A DNA stretch of 64,000 bases from Saccharopolyspora shandongensis (GCF_900106995.1 NZ_FNOK01000053.1:1-64000); one strand, 5' to 3'; positions 27,460 to 38,932 are shown, numbered from the stretch's first letter. The notes: generated by a model from the sequence alone, not told the origin. Program-made: numbers and translations.

Positions 27460-27729
27460 TCAGTTGTTGTCGAGGTCCGAGGCGACCAGCTGGGCGAGGT
27501 GGTCCAGCGCCGCTTCCGCGCCTTCGCCCTCGGCCGAGAGCACGACCTCGTCGCCGTGGCCCGCGCCCAGCGTCATCAGGCCCAGGATGCTGCCCGCCTC
27601 CACCGGCTCCGTGTCGTCCTTGCGGATCGTGATCTTCACGGACTGCGCTGCGGCGGCCTTGGCGACCAGTGCCGCCGGCCGCGCGTGCAGCCCGACCTTG
27701 CTTGCCACGGTGACCCGTCGCTCGAACAT
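27460..27729 (-). CDS. ptsH: Phosphocarrier protein HPr
   Basis: An 89 aa phosphoryl carrier of the sugar phosphotransferase system that takes phosphate from enzyme I and passes it to EIIA. The active-site His is in SKVGLHARPAALV (about residue 15). The regulatory-Ser region is SILGLMTLGAGHGDEV. It lies downstream of the EIIC gene, with 42 bases between, so dasR-like, EIIC and ptsH probably form one operon. The enzyme I gene is not in this window. Confidence 0.95.
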   Translation of the reverse strand: MFERRVTVASKVGLHARPAALVAKAAAAQSVKITIRKDDTEPVEAGSILGLMTLGAGHGDEVVLSAEGEGAEAALDHLAQLVASDLDNN

Positions 27730-27771
27730 GGCTCTCCGTTCGTCGGGGGAATGGGGAACGCTGGCCGGGGA

Positions 27772-29034
27772 TCAGCTCTTGTCGGGGCCCGACTTGACTC
27801 CCTCACCGGCATTATCCGTGCTCGCCTCGGCGTTTTCCGTGTCGTCCTCCTCACGGCCCGGGGTGCGCAGGTTCCACTTCGTGATCACGAACCGGAACAC
27901 GAAGTAGTAGATGACCGCGTAGCCCAGGCCGATCGGGATCAGCCACAGCGAGTTCTGCGAGATGCCGAAGTTGAGCAGGTAGTCGATGGCGCCCGCGGAG
28001 AACCCGAACCCGGAGTGGATGTCCAGGGCGTTGACCAGCGCCATCGAGGTGCCGGTGAGCACCGCGTGGACCAGCAGCAGCGGCCAGGCCACGAAGATGA
28101 ACGAGAACTCCAGCGGCTCGGTGATGCCGGTCAGGAACGAGGTCAGAGCGACCGAGATCATGATTCCGCCGACGACCTTGCGCTGCGACGGCTTCGCGGA
28201 CTGCCAGATGGCCAGCGCCGCGGCGGGCAGGGCGAACATGAAGATCGGGAAGAAGCCGGTCATGAAGGTGCCCGCGGTCGGGTCACCGGCGAAGAACCGG
28301 GCGATGTCGCCCTTCTCACCGTGGTAGTCGCCGAAGAGGAACCAGACGACGTTGTTCGGGATGTGGTGCAGGCCGAACGGCAGCAGCAGCCGGTTGATCA
28401 CGCCGTAGATGCCGCCGCCGATCACCGCGTTCTGGGTGACCGCGTCGCTGAAGGCGGTCAGCGCGGTGTCGAAGATCGGGAACAGCAGGCCCATGATCAC
28501 GCCGGCGATCACCATGGCGAACGCCGTGATGATGGGCACGAACCGCCGCCCGCCGAAGAAGCCCAGGTAGGCGGGCAGCTTGATGCGGTGGTAGCGCTGC
28601 CACAGCCAGGCCGCGGTCAACCCGGCGACGATGCCGCCGAGGACGCCGTACGGGCCCTTGTTGAAGGCCTTGTCCGCATCGGTGCCGGTGATCTCCCAGA
28701 GCACGCCCGAGAGCACCAGGTAGCCGACCGCACCGGCCAGCGCCGTGGAACCGTCGGCCTTCTTCGCGAAGCCGATCGCCACACCGATCGCGAACAGCAG
28801 CGGCAGGTAGTTGAACAGCGAGTTGCCCGCCGCGCCGATCACACCGGCCACGGGCTGCATCCAGGGCAGCAGCGCCCCGAGGCCCTCCTTGCCGAGCAGG
28901 TCGTCCTGGCCGAGGCGGTTCAGCAGCGCGGCTGCGGGCAGGACCGCGATCGGCAGCATCAGGCTCCGGCCGAGCCGTTGCAGCAGGGCGAATCCCTTTC
29001 TGTCGCCCTTCGCCGCGGTGGCGTTGGCACTCAT
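27772..29034 (-). CDS. PTS EIIC, N-acetylglucosamine/glucose family
   Basis: A 420 aa integral membrane permease of the glucose-glucoside PTS family, beginning LLQRLGRSLMLPIAVLPAAALLNR, a signature of NagE/PtsG-type EIIC proteins. About ten membrane segments are visible, and GITEPLEFSF is the conserved sugar-site motif. It lacks its own EIIB and EIIA domains, which are encoded separately at 30178 and 30411. Regulation by a DasR-like protein makes N-acetylglucosamine the probable sugar (nagE-like). Its ATG overlaps the upstream stop (ATGA), and its AGGAGG lies inside the upstream gene. Confidence 0.9.
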   Translation of the reverse strand: MSANATAAKGDRKGFALLQRLGRSLMLPIAVLPAAALLNRLGQDDLLGKEGLGALLPWMQPVAGVIGAAGNSLFNYLPLLFAIGVAIGFAKKADGSTALAGAVGYLVLSGVLWEITGTDADKAFNKGPYGVLGGIVAGLTAAWLWQRYHRIKLPAYLGFFGGRRFVPIITAFAMVIAGVIMGLLFPIFDTALTAFSDAVTQNAVIGGGIYGVINRLLLPFGLHHIPNNVVWFLFGDYHGEKGDIARFFAGDPTAGTFMTGFFPIFMFALPAAALAIWQSAKPSQRKVVGGIMISVALTSFLTGITEPLEFSFIFVAWPLLLVHAVLTGTSMALVNALDIHSGFGFSAGAIDYLLNFGISQNSLWLIPIGLGYAVIYYFVFRFVITKWNLRTPGREEDDTENAEASTDNAGEGVKSGPDKS

Positions 29035-29930
29035 CGGTTACCTCCTGTGTCGTGGACACCGGGTCGTCTGGCGGGATGTTCGCGTCCGGTCGGCCCGGTG
29101 GGCCGCCTGGACGGGCGGTGGTGGCCGGCGCCGCTCGGGGTGCGGTCCAGCTGCATCGTCACCTGGTACAGGTCGCCGCGGTACCAGGAAGTCATGTCCT
29201 CGATCGGGCGCCCCTGGGCCGTGGAGATCCGGCGGAAAACCAGGACCGGGCTGCCGGCGCGGACGCCGAGCAGCCGCGCGGTTTCGGCGTCGGCGCCCTC
29301 GGCGAGCACGGTCTGCGTGCCGTTTTCCAGCTGCACCTCGTAGTCGCGGGCGAGCAGGGTGTACAGCGAGTCGGACAGGTCGCGGTCGAGCAGGCCGGGC
29401 AGCAGCCCGGCGTGGTACCAGCCGCGTTCCACCGCCATCGGCGCGCCGTCGGCCTTGCGCAGCCGGTACAGCCAGTACGCGGGCTGGTCGGGCCGGAGGC
29501 CGAGCGCCTCGGCGGTGGTCGGCGGCGGGATCGCCTCGGTCGCGTCGAGCAGCACCGTCTCCGGTCGCATGCCGCGGCGGCGCATGTCCTCGGTGAACGA
29601 GGCGAGGTGCAGTTGGGAATCCACCCGGGGCCGGGTGGTGAAGGTGCCCTTGCCGCGGACCCGCACCAGCAGGCCCTCGGCGACGAGCTGCCCGACCGCC
29701 TCGCGGACGGTGAGCCGGGAGACGCCGTAGCGCACCGCGAGGTCGCGCTCCGACGGCACCGGCGAACCGGGCAGCAGTTCTTCGCTCGCCAGCTCGCGCA
29801 GGATTTCCCGCAGCTGGGCGTGCTTCGGCGTCGGGCCGTCGCGCAGCACGTCAGTCACGCCCTCGGGGCGGGAACTGCCGTCCGCGGTTCGCCGTGCGGC
29901 CACGATGCCTCCATCGGTCTTGCTGGACAT
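29031..29930 (-). CDS. GntR/HutC-family regulator, DasR-like
   Basis: A 299 aa regulator. A winged helix with the GntR pattern lies at about residues 40-105 (PTPKHAQLREILREL, PSERDLAVRYGVSRLTVREA, GLLVRVRGKGTFT). A UTRA effector-binding domain follows (residues 115-250; QLHLASFTEDMRRRGMRPET). These features and the PTS context fit DasR, the GlcNAc-related regulator of actinomycetes. ATG at 29930 is preferred to one six codons upstream. The dre-like site at 30024-30038 lies between this gene and the EIIB gene. C-terminal tail of about 30 residues is unusually Arg/Pro-rich. Confidence 0.88.
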   Translation of the reverse strand: MSSKTDGGIVAARRTADGSSRPEGVTDVLRDGPTPKHAQLREILRELASEELLPGSPVPSERDLAVRYGVSRLTVREAVGQLVAEGLLVRVRGKGTFTTRPRVDSQLHLASFTEDMRRRGMRPETVLLDATEAIPPPTTAEALGLRPDQPAYWLYRLRKADGAPMAVERGWYHAGLLPGLLDRDLSDSLYTLLARDYEVQLENGTQTVLAEGADAETARLLGVRAGSPVLVFRRISTAQGRPIEDMTSWYRGDLYQVTMQLDRTPSGAGHHRPSRRPTGPTGREHPARRPGVHDTGGNR

Positions 29931-30023
29931 CGACGTCCGGTGTCTCAATGGACACCTGGCGCCGGTCGATCTCGAACGGATCGGATCCGGTGCTGTTCAC
30001 CGGTCCGACCGAGTTGGTACTGT

Positions 30024-30038
30024 CCGGTCTAAACCAGT
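30024..30038. promoter_or_regulatory. DasR-responsive (dre)-like element
   Basis: CCGGTCTAAACCAGT lies in the divergent region between the DasR-like gene and the EIIB/EIIA genes. On the opposite strand it reads ACTGGTTTAGACCGG, close to the known dre consensus built on TGGTCTAGACCA. It probably controls both directions. Confidence 0.7.
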
Positions 30039-30177
30039 CGGTTGCGAACAATGCGCTTTCATGCAATCGAGTGTCAAGACGGCTCGCGATTCGTTGCCGC
30101 ATCGACACCGAGTGGCGCAAGATCGTCGCGACGCGGTGCGCAACGCCCGCGTCGTCGGAGGACGAAGGGAGCACGGG

Positions 30178-30414
30178 GTGGCTCAGGACAAGGCCGCGGC
30201 AATCCTGGCCGCACTTGGCGGCGGCGACAACGTGGTGGAGATCGAGCCGTGCATCACGCGGCTCCGCTGCGAGGTCGAAGACGGTTCGAAGATCGACGAA
30301 GCGGCCCTGAAGGCCGCCGGGGCGCACGGCGTGATGATGCAGGGCTCCGTCGTGCAGGTCGTCGTCGGCCCGGAGGCGGACACGCTGGCCGAGGACATCG
30401 AGGACCTGCGGTGA
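30178..30414 (+). CDS. PTS EIIB component, glucose/GlcNAc type
   Basis: A 78 aa stand-alone EIIB domain. The phosphorylated Cys is in EIEPCITRLRCEVED, and VVVGPEADTLAEDI closes the domain. GTG at 30178 follows GAAGGGAG; the longer open frame upstream runs through the dre region and is not used. It overlaps the EIIA gene by four bases. Together with EIIC (27772) it would import and phosphorylate the sugar. Confidence 0.9.
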   Translation: MAQDKAAAILAALGGGDNVVEIEPCITRLRCEVEDGSKIDEAALKAAGAHGVMMQGSVVQVVVGPEADTLAEDIEDLR

Positions 30415-30866
30415 GCACGGAGGTCGGCAGCCCGGTCGCGGGCCTGGCCACCGCCCTCAGCGAGGTGCCCGACCCGGTCTTCTCGCAGGCCATGGTGGGC
30501 CCGGGAGTGGCGGTGCAGCCGTCCGGCGGGCGCGCCGACGCGGTCGCGCCGGTGGCCGGCACGATCGCGACGCTGCACCCGCACGCCTTCGTGGTCGCCT
30601 CGCCCGGCGGCGCCGCGGTGCTGGTGCACCTGGGCATCGACACGGTGAAGCTGAAGGGCGAGGGCTTCGAGCTGCACGTCGCCAAGGGCGACGTCGTCGA
30701 GGCCGGTCAGCGCATCGTCACCTGGGACCCGTCCGAGGTGGAGTCGCACGGCTACTCGTCGATCTGCCCGGTCATCGCGCTGGACATCGCGCCGGAGGCC
30801 CTGGTCGACGTCCGGGAGGACGGCCAGGTAGTCACGGGCGACACCCTGTTCACGGTGGACGCCTGA
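30411..30866 (+). CDS. PTS EIIA component, glucose (Crr) type
   Basis: A 151 aa EIIA-Glc-like protein. The domain starts at PVAGTIATLHPH, and the phosphorylated His is in VLVHLGIDTVKLKGEGFELH, followed by VEAGQRIVTWD. The GTG start overlaps the EIIB stop (GTGA). It would pass phosphate from HPr to the EIIB. The strong hairpin after it ends the operon. Confidence 0.93.
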   Translation: MSTEVGSPVAGLATALSEVPDPVFSQAMVGPGVAVQPSGGRADAVAPVAGTIATLHPHAFVVASPGGAAVLVHLGIDTVKLKGEGFELHVAKGDVVEAGQRIVTWDPSEVESHGYSSICPVIALDIAPEALVDVREDGQVVTGDTLFTVDA

Positions 30867-30894
30867 GCCTCGCGCGGGGCGCGTCAGGTTTTTG

Positions 30895-30945
30895 GAGCGA
30901 ACGGCCTGTTCGCCTCGCTAGGTGAGGCGAACAGGCCGTTCGCTC
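30895..30945 (+). terminator. Perfect 22-bp hairpin after EIIA
   Basis: Arms 30895-30916 and 30924-30945 are exact inverted repeats (GAGCGAACGGCCTGTTCG at the start), with a 7-base loop GCTAGGT. A run of T precedes it (30889-30893). It should separate the PTS operon from the prepilin peptidase gene. Confidence 0.82.
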
Positions 30946-31026
30946 GTTCGCAGCGGGGTTCCCGACACGCGCGGTTTCGCGGATCGGGTGCGCGGGGTTC
31001 CGGGGCGGCGCATCGATGCTGGTGCG

Positions 31027-31638
31027 ATGGTCGTGTTGATCGGGATCGCCGGTGGCGCAGCGGGTTTCGGCGCGGGCCGGCTCGGGCGGCTCTTGTTGTG
31101 CTCGGCGCGCCGGGGTGTCCGGCCGCCTCGGATGTGGTGCGAGGTGGCGGTGGGTCTGCTGTGGACGGTGGTGGCCGTGCGTGCGGCGACCGGGATGCCG
31201 CTGTGGTGGGTGGCGGTGCCGCTGTTGCTCGGCTGGCTCGCGGTGTTGCTGACGGCGTGCGATGTGCTCGCCTCGCGGCTGCCGGATGTGCTGACCCTGC
31301 CCGCGTATCCGGTCGCCGCGGTGTTGCTGGCCGTTGCGGCGGTGCACCGGCCGGATGTGCTGCTCGGTGGCGCCGCCGGTGCGGTGGTGTTCGCCGGGAC
31401 GTATCTGCTGGTGCGCGTGGTGTCGCCGGGGGCGATGGGGCCGGGTGATGTGAAGCTGGCGGGCAGCCTCGGCGCCGTGGTGGGCGCGGTCTCGTTGCCC
31501 GCGGTGCTGTTCGTGATGGCGGCTGCGGCGGCGTTGACGCTGGTCGCGGCCTTCTGGGCGAGGATCGGCGGCGTCCCGCACGGCCCCGCCATGCTCGCCC
31601 CGGCCTGGCTCGTGACGGCCTTCGCACCGTGGCCGTGA
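31027..31638 (+). CDS. A24-family prepilin peptidase-like protein
   Basis: A 203 aa membrane aspartic protease with about six segments. The two catalytic Asp residues are in CDVLASRLPDVLTLP and GPGDVKLAGSLGA. It lacks the N-terminal methyltransferase-type domain of PilD, as usual in actinobacteria. It normally lies between aroE and aroC. ATG at 31027 is chosen because the upstream extension crosses the terminator-side DNA and is Arg-rich. No pilin gene is in the window. Confidence 0.8.
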   Translation: MVVLIGIAGGAAGFGAGRLGRLLLCSARRGVRPPRMWCEVAVGLLWTVVAVRAATGMPLWWVAVPLLLGWLAVLLTACDVLASRLPDVLTLPAYPVAAVLLAVAAVHRPDVLLGGAAGAVVFAGTYLLVRVVSPGAMGPGDVKLAGSLGAVVGAVSLPAVLFVMAAAAALTLVAAFWARIGGVPHGPAMLAPAWLVTAFAPWP

Positions 31639-31749
31639 GCGGGCGGAACTCCTGGGCCGGGTCGCCGCTGCTCACCACGGTTGTGCGCCTCCCAGGCTGC
31701 TTGGGGCGTGGTGGAGTCTGGAAACGAGCTTCCGCAGGACCCCGGGCGG

Positions 31750-31767
31750 GTTCAGTCTGGACTGAAC
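31750..31767. promoter_or_regulatory. Perfect 18-bp palindrome before aroC
   Basis: GTTCAGTC-TG-GACTGAAC is a perfect palindrome apart from the two central bases and ends 16 bases before the aroC start. It is a strong candidate operator for the aroC-aroK-aroB-aroQ cluster. The regulator is not identified. Confidence 0.6.
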
Positions 31768-31783
31768 GTGGCAGGATCTATGT

Positions 31784-32988
31784 GTGCTGCGTTGGATGAC
31801 CGCTGGAGAATCGCATGGCCCCGCCCTGGTGGCGGTGCTGGAAGGCATGGTGGCCGGTGTCGAGGTGACCTCCACCGACATCGCGACCCAGTTGGAGCGG
31901 CGCAAACTCGGGTTTGGCCGCAGCCCCCGGATGAACTTCGAGGCCGATGAGCTCGAGCTGATCGGCGGCATCCGGCACGGGCGGACCCAGGGCGGCCCGG
32001 TCGCGATCCGCATCGGCAACACCGAGTGGCCCAAGTGGGAGCAGGTGATGGCCGCCGACCCGGTCGACGAGGACGTGCTGTCGTCGCTGGCCCGCAACGC
32101 GCCGCTGACCCGCCCCCGGCCCGGGCACGCCGACCTCGCCGGGATGCAGAAGTACGGCTTCGAAGAGGCCCGGCCGGTCCTGGAGCGCGCGAGCGCCCGC
32201 GAGACCGCCGCCCGCGTCGCCGTCGGCACCGTCGCCCGGCAGTTCCTGCGGCAGCTGCTCGGCGTGGAGATCGTCAGCCACGTCATCAGCCTCGGCGGCG
32301 TCGACGCCACGCACGACGTGCTGCCCGGCCCGGACGACCTGGACGCCATCGACGACAACCCGGTGCGCGCCTTCGGCGACGACGCCACCGAGAAGATGAT
32401 GGCCGAGGTCGACGCGGCGAAGAAGGACGGCGACACCCTCGGCGGCGTCGTCGAGGTCATCGCCTACGGGCTGCCCCCGGGCATCGGCTCCCACGTGCAC
32501 TGGGACCGCAAGCTCGACGCGCGGCTGGCCGGCGCGCTGATGAGCATCCAGGCGATCAAGGGTGTCGAGATCGGCGAGGGCTTCGCCAACGCGCACCGGC
32601 GCGGCAGCGCGGCGCACGACGAGATCTACCCCGACCAGGGCGCCAAGTGGGTCCGGCGGGACAGCAACCGGGCCGGCGGCCTGGAGGGCGGTATCACCAA
32701 CGGCGAGCCGCTGATCGTCCGCGCCGCCAAGAAGCCGATCTCCAGCCTGCCGCGGGCACTGGCCACTGTGGACATGGTGACCGGCGAGCCGGCGCAGGCG
32801 ATGCACCAGCGCTCCGACATCACGGCGGTGCCGCGCGCCGCGGTCGTCGCCGAGACCATGGTCGCGCTGGTCCTCGCGGAGGCCGTGCTGGAGAAGTTCG
32901 GCGGCGACTCGCTGCCGGAGACCCGCCGCAACGTCGAGGGCTACCTGGCCTCGCTGCGCGAGCGCGCCGAGAAGCGGCAGGTGCGGTG

Positions 32989-32989
<1 letters not shown>
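31784..32989 (+). CDS. aroC: Chorismate synthase
   Basis: A 401 aa flavin-dependent enzyme for the last step of the shikimate pathway. Signatures are [17 protein letters not shown] at the N-terminus, [16 protein letters not shown], and [20 protein letters not shown] near the C-terminus. GTG at 31784 is the conventional start. It overlaps aroK by one base (TGATG). Confidence 0.97.
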
Positions 32990-35154
<2,165 letters not shown>

Positions 35155-35300
35155 TTCGCCTGGTCCGGGTCGTGAGTGCTTTGGGCTGCCACAGCGATCC
35201 AGAACACTCGCGAACCGGACGCGCCTCGGCCCGTTCGGGATCTAAGTTGGGTGCAGGTGCCCTTCACCTCGGTGTTGGCGCGGGTCTGGGGGGAGCGTCG

Positions 35301-36770
35301 GTGCGGATTCGGATCGGGCTGCGCTGGTCGGGCGCGTTGGCCGCGGTTGCGCTGCTGGCGGGCTGCACGCAGGTCGAGGGCGCGCCCGGGCCGTCGCCGC
35401 AGGTGGAGAAGCGGGCCGAGGCGCCGGAGGCGCCGGTCGAGCTGGCGGTCGGCGGCGAGCGCGGCAGCGCCGGGGTGGTGGCGGCGGGCGGGATGCCCGC
35501 GCCGTACAACTACGGCCCGACCGTGCTGGTGGAGGGCGGGAAGTACCGCACCTGGTGGTGCAGCCAGCTGCCCGGGGTCGGCCCGCCCGGTGACGACATC
35601 CTGACGGCCGAGTCGGGCAGCCCCGACGGCCCGTTCCTCGCCGCCGGCGGCGCGCCCGCGGTGCCGGTCTTCACCGGCCAGCCCGGCGCGTTCGACGGCA
35701 TGCACACCTGCGATCCGTCGGTGCTGCGCGTCGACGGCCGCTACTACCTGTACTACACCGGCGCGGCGGGGGATCACGCGCACGGCAACGCCATCGGCGT
35801 GGCCAGCAGCGAGGACGGCCTGGCCTGGCGGCGGGAGGCCGGTGGCAGGCCGATCGTCCTGGCTTCCCGCGAGGTGAACCGGGAGAACGTCTACGGCGCG
35901 GGCCAGCCGTCCGCGCTGTACCTGGACGGCTGGTTCTACCTGATGTTCACCGACACCACGGCGTCCGGCGCGGGCTGGAACGGCGCGGGCCAGTTCGTGC
36001 TCCGCGCGCGCAATCCCGAGTTCACCGACCAGCTGCAGGCGTTGACGGAGCAGGGTTTCCAGCCGGCGGGCGCGCAGCGTTCGCGTTCGGTGGTGGACGC
36101 CTTCAGCGCGGACTGGATGTGGGTTCCGGCGCTGGACGCGTTCGCGATCGCCCACCAGACCTCGGCGGGCACCACGATCACCTTCTGGGACCGGGATTTC
36201 ACCCGCCACCCCTACGAACCGGTGGTCGTGCCCGGACCCTGGCGGGAGGGCCCGGGCCTGGTCCGCAGCCCCGACGGGCACGCTCCCACGTCCACAGCGG
36301 ATCCGTGCGGCACGGTGCCGGTGGACGTTCTCCGCGCCACCGCGGAGTTTCCGTCGCCGACCGATATCCGCCACTTCGGCATCGACGTCTCCGGCGCCGA
36401 CGGGTGCCGGTCGACCGCGCGGGCCGCGACGGTCCTCGACGGGTTCGCGGTGCCGTCCCCGGCCCGCACCGTGGACGTGGTGCGGGGCGGCCAGCGGGTC
36501 CGCGTCGAGCGCCGCTCCGTCGCCGAGCAGCTGGTCACGAGGGTTCTCGACGAGCGGGTGCCCGCGCTGGACGAGCTCCCGGTGGCAGGCACCATCCGTT
36601 CCGCGGCGCCCGCCCTGCGGTCCCCGCAGGGCGCTGTCGGCCTGCTCGACGACAAGGGTCGACTGTGGACGGTGACCGCGGAGGTGGCGGCCGCCAACGG
36701 CTCGTCGATCACCGACGTCTCCCAGCAGGAGTGGGACGCGCGCGCCCCGGCCGGCGACCTCCGCCGCTGA
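35301..36770 (+). CDS. Lipoprotein with GH32/43-like beta-propeller pattern
   Basis: A 489 aa predicted lipoprotein. The signal peptide ends in VALLAGCTQ (lipobox LAGC, about residues 17-20). The mature part has repeated blade-like motifs, such as YNYGPTVLVEGGKYRTWWC, CDPSVLRVDGRYYLYYTGA and GQPSALYLDGWFYLMFTD, resembling five-bladed glycoside hydrolases (GH32/43/117 group). Catalytic acids cannot be placed with confidence. GTG at 35301 has GGGGGGAG upstream. It would be anchored outside the cell, perhaps binding or cutting a polysaccharide. Confidence 0.7.
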   Translation: MRIRIGLRWSGALAAVALLAGCTQVEGAPGPSPQVEKRAEAPEAPVELAVGGERGSAGVVAAGGMPAPYNYGPTVLVEGGKYRTWWCSQLPGVGPPGDDILTAESGSPDGPFLAAGGAPAVPVFTGQPGAFDGMHTCDPSVLRVDGRYYLYYTGAAGDHAHGNAIGVASSEDGLAWRREAGGRPIVLASREVNRENVYGAGQPSALYLDGWFYLMFTDTTASGAGWNGAGQFVLRARNPEFTDQLQALTEQGFQPAGAQRSRSVVDAFSADWMWVPALDAFAIAHQTSAGTTITFWDRDFTRHPYEPVVVPGPWREGPGLVRSPDGHAPTSTADPCGTVPVDVLRATAEFPSPTDIRHFGIDVSGADGCRSTARAATVLDGFAVPSPARTVDVVRGGQRVRVERRSVAEQLVTRVLDERVPALDELPVAGTIRSAAPALRSPQGAVGLLDDKGRLWTVTAEVAAANGSSITDVSQQEWDARAPAGDLRR

Positions 36771-37568
36771 TCAGCGCCCGGCGGCCAGGTCCGCGACCCG
36801 CAGGTCGGTCAGGAACATGCATCCGGGCGCGTGCGTGATCGCCAGCTCCGGGCGCACCTCGGCGAGCACCGCCTGCGGGGTGACACCGCAGGCCCAGAAC
36901 ACCGGGAGCTCGTCGGCTTCGAGCGGCATCGGGTCGCCCCAGTCCGGTGTGGACGGATCGGCGATGCCGATCTCCGCCGGGTCGCCGACGTGCAGCGGCG
37001 CGCCGTGCGCGAACGGCAGCTCGGCCGTCACGGCGACGGCGCGATCGACCTCGGAGCGCCTGATCGCCCGCATGGACACCACCACCGGCCCGTGGAACCG
37101 GCCGACCGGCCGGCAGCGCAGCGACGTGCGGAACATCGGCACGTTGCCGCCCGTTTCCAGGTGGCGCAACCGAACCCCGGCCGCGAGCAGCCGTTCTTCC
37201 GCGCTGAAGCTGCAACCGAGCAGGAAGGCGACGAAATCGTCGCGCCAGAGCTCGCGCACGGAGTCCACTTCGGACTCGACGATGCCGTGCCGGTGCACCC
37301 GGTACTTCGGCAGGTCCGTGCGGAGGTCGGCGTGCGGCGCCACCCGCAGCCGGTCCGCGACCCCGGGCTCGGTGGCCTCCAGCAGTGGCAGCGGCTGCGG
37401 GTTCTGCCTACAGAACTCCGCGAACTCGTCCGCGAGCTCGCCAGGGAGAACGGCCAGGTTCGCCTGCACGTAGCCGGCGCACAGGCCGGTCGTGACGGCG
37501 CTCCAGGCTCCGGCCCGGATGCTCTCCCGCGCTGCCGCCGGCGTGGATTCCGCTGTGATGGAAGGCAT
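36771..37568 (-). CDS. DUF1445 (YcsI-like) putative hydro-lyase / D-glutamate cyclase-related
   Basis: A 265 aa protein of the DUF1445 family. Motifs include GYVQANLAVLP, DDFVAFLLGCSFSAEE, GGNVPMFRTSL and FWACGVTPQAVL. Family members are often encoded next to 5-oxoprolinase genes (such as ycsI in Bacillus), and relatives have been linked to D-glutamate cyclisation. ATG at 37568 has AAGGG upstream. It lies downstream of the MFS gene with an 11-base gap, so both are one operon. An enzymatic role in 5-oxoproline supply is inference. Confidence 0.8.
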   Translation of the reverse strand: MPSITAESTPAAARESIRAGAWSAVTTGLCAGYVQANLAVLPGELADEFAEFCRQNPQPLPLLEATEPGVADRLRVAPHADLRTDLPKYRVHRHGIVESEVDSVRELWRDDFVAFLLGCSFSAEERLLAAGVRLRHLETGGNVPMFRTSLRCRPVGRFHGPVVVSMRAIRRSEVDRAVAVTAELPFAHGAPLHVGDPAEIGIADPSTPDWGDPMPLEADELPVFWACGVTPQAVLAEVRPELAITHAPGCMFLTDLRVADLAAGR

Positions 37569-37579
37569 TTCGGCACCCT

Positions 37580-38932
37580 TCAGTCGAGGTCGGCGTCGCG
37601 GGTTTCCGGGCCGCGCAGCGCGCCGATCGCGGTCAGCACCCCGCCCAGCACGATCAGCACGATCGGCGTGTACTCGTACGGCATGAGGCGAGTCAGGCCG
37701 AGCATGTAGAAGGCGTAGAACCCGGGGATGATCACGGCGAGGCTGTAGCCGATCCCGTAGCCGGAGGCGCGGACGCCGGTGGCGAAGCGCTCGATGATGT
37801 AGGTCGAGACGATTCCCCACGGCGACACGGTGAGCACCAGCGCGGCCGTCGCGTAGACCATCACCAGCAGCGTGCTCCCGTCACCTGCGGCCGCGCCGAT
37901 GGCCTCGCGGACCATCGCGACGAACGCGAGCGGTGCCAGCAGCACCGTCCAGATCCCGGAGAGGACGAGCATGCGGCGCCGTCCGAAGCGCTGGCCCAGC
38001 TGCGCCATCACCAGGTAGCCCACGGCGACGAAGACGTTCGCGACGAGCAGGCCGGTGTTCACCTCGGTGCTCGGCAGCCCGATGACCGCGGACAGCAGCG
38101 CGGGTGTCGCCGACAGCGTGGCCTGGACGGTGAACCACATGCCGGTCATCAGCAACAGCACCTGCAGCAGCTTGCGCCGGTGCTCGCCGGTGAGCAGTTC
38201 TCGCAGCGGCGACTTCGGCTTCTCCGCCCCCTGGACCCGCTTGAACGCGGCGGATTCCTCGACCTTCCGGTAGTAGAGCAGGAACCAGGCGGACAGCGCC
38301 GCGCCGACGAAGAACGGGATGCGCCAACCCCATTGCACGTAAGGGGAATCCGGGCTGCCGGCCGGGGCGAACTGGAAGGTGATCGCGACGACGATCGAGA
38401 TCGCGATGTAGCCCAGCGGGTAGGAGGCCGCGATCATGCCGCCGACCAGGCCGCGCAGGCGCTTCGGGCTGGCCTCCATCGCGAGCGGGTTCGCGCTGGA
38501 GTACTCGCCGCCCATGAACACGCCGCCGACGAACCGCAGCAGCAGCACCAGGATGATCGACAGCCAGCCGATCGTGGCGTAGCCGGGCAGCAGGCCCATC
38601 AGCAGGGTGCAGGCGCCGGCGCCGGCGACCGCGATCAGGGTGGCCCGGCGGCGGCCGGTGATGTCCGCGATCCGGCCGAAGATGATGGCCCCGACGGGCC
38701 GGCCGATCAGGGTGAGCGCGAGCGTCACGTAGGACAGCGTGGCCGCGACGGAGGCCGGGGTGTGCTGGGCCTGGAAGTAGGCGATGGCGGGGGTCAAGGC
38801 CACTACCGGCAGGTAGATGTCGAAGTAGTCGACGAAGAATCCGAAGCAGGCACCCTTCACGGCGCGCTTCGCCGGTGGGCTCAGCCGTTGCTGCTCGGGA
38901 TCGTTCGTGCGGTCGGAGAGATCAGTGGGCAT
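37580..38932 (-). CDS. MFS transporter of the metabolite:proton symporter type
   Basis: A 450 aa transporter with twelve membrane segments. The family loop GRIADITGRRRATLIA lies between segments 2 and 3, and GGEYSSANPLAMEASPKRLRG between 4 and 5 is typical of the metabolite:H+ symporter group that carries organic acids. Clustering with DUF1445 and HyuAB-like genes suggests 5-oxoproline, D-glutamate or a hydantoin as substrate. The operator at 39066-39080 lies upstream. Confidence 0.87.
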   Translation of the reverse strand: MPTDLSDRTNDPEQQRLSPPAKRAVKGACFGFFVDYFDIYLPVVALTPAIAYFQAQHTPASVAATLSYVTLALTLIGRPVGAIIFGRIADITGRRRATLIAVAGAGACTLLMGLLPGYATIGWLSIILVLLLRFVGGVFMGGEYSSANPLAMEASPKRLRGLVGGMIAASYPLGYIAISIVVAITFQFAPAGSPDSPYVQWGWRIPFFVGAALSAWFLLYYRKVEESAAFKRVQGAEKPKSPLRELLTGEHRRKLLQVLLLMTGMWFTVQATLSATPALLSAVIGLPSTEVNTGLLVANVFVAVGYLVMAQLGQRFGRRRMLVLSGIWTVLLAPLAFVAMVREAIGAAAGDGSTLLVMVYATAALVLTVSPWGIVSTYIIERFATGVRASGYGIGYSLAVIIPGFYAFYMLGLTRLMPYEYTPIVLIVLGGVLTAIGALRGPETRDADLD

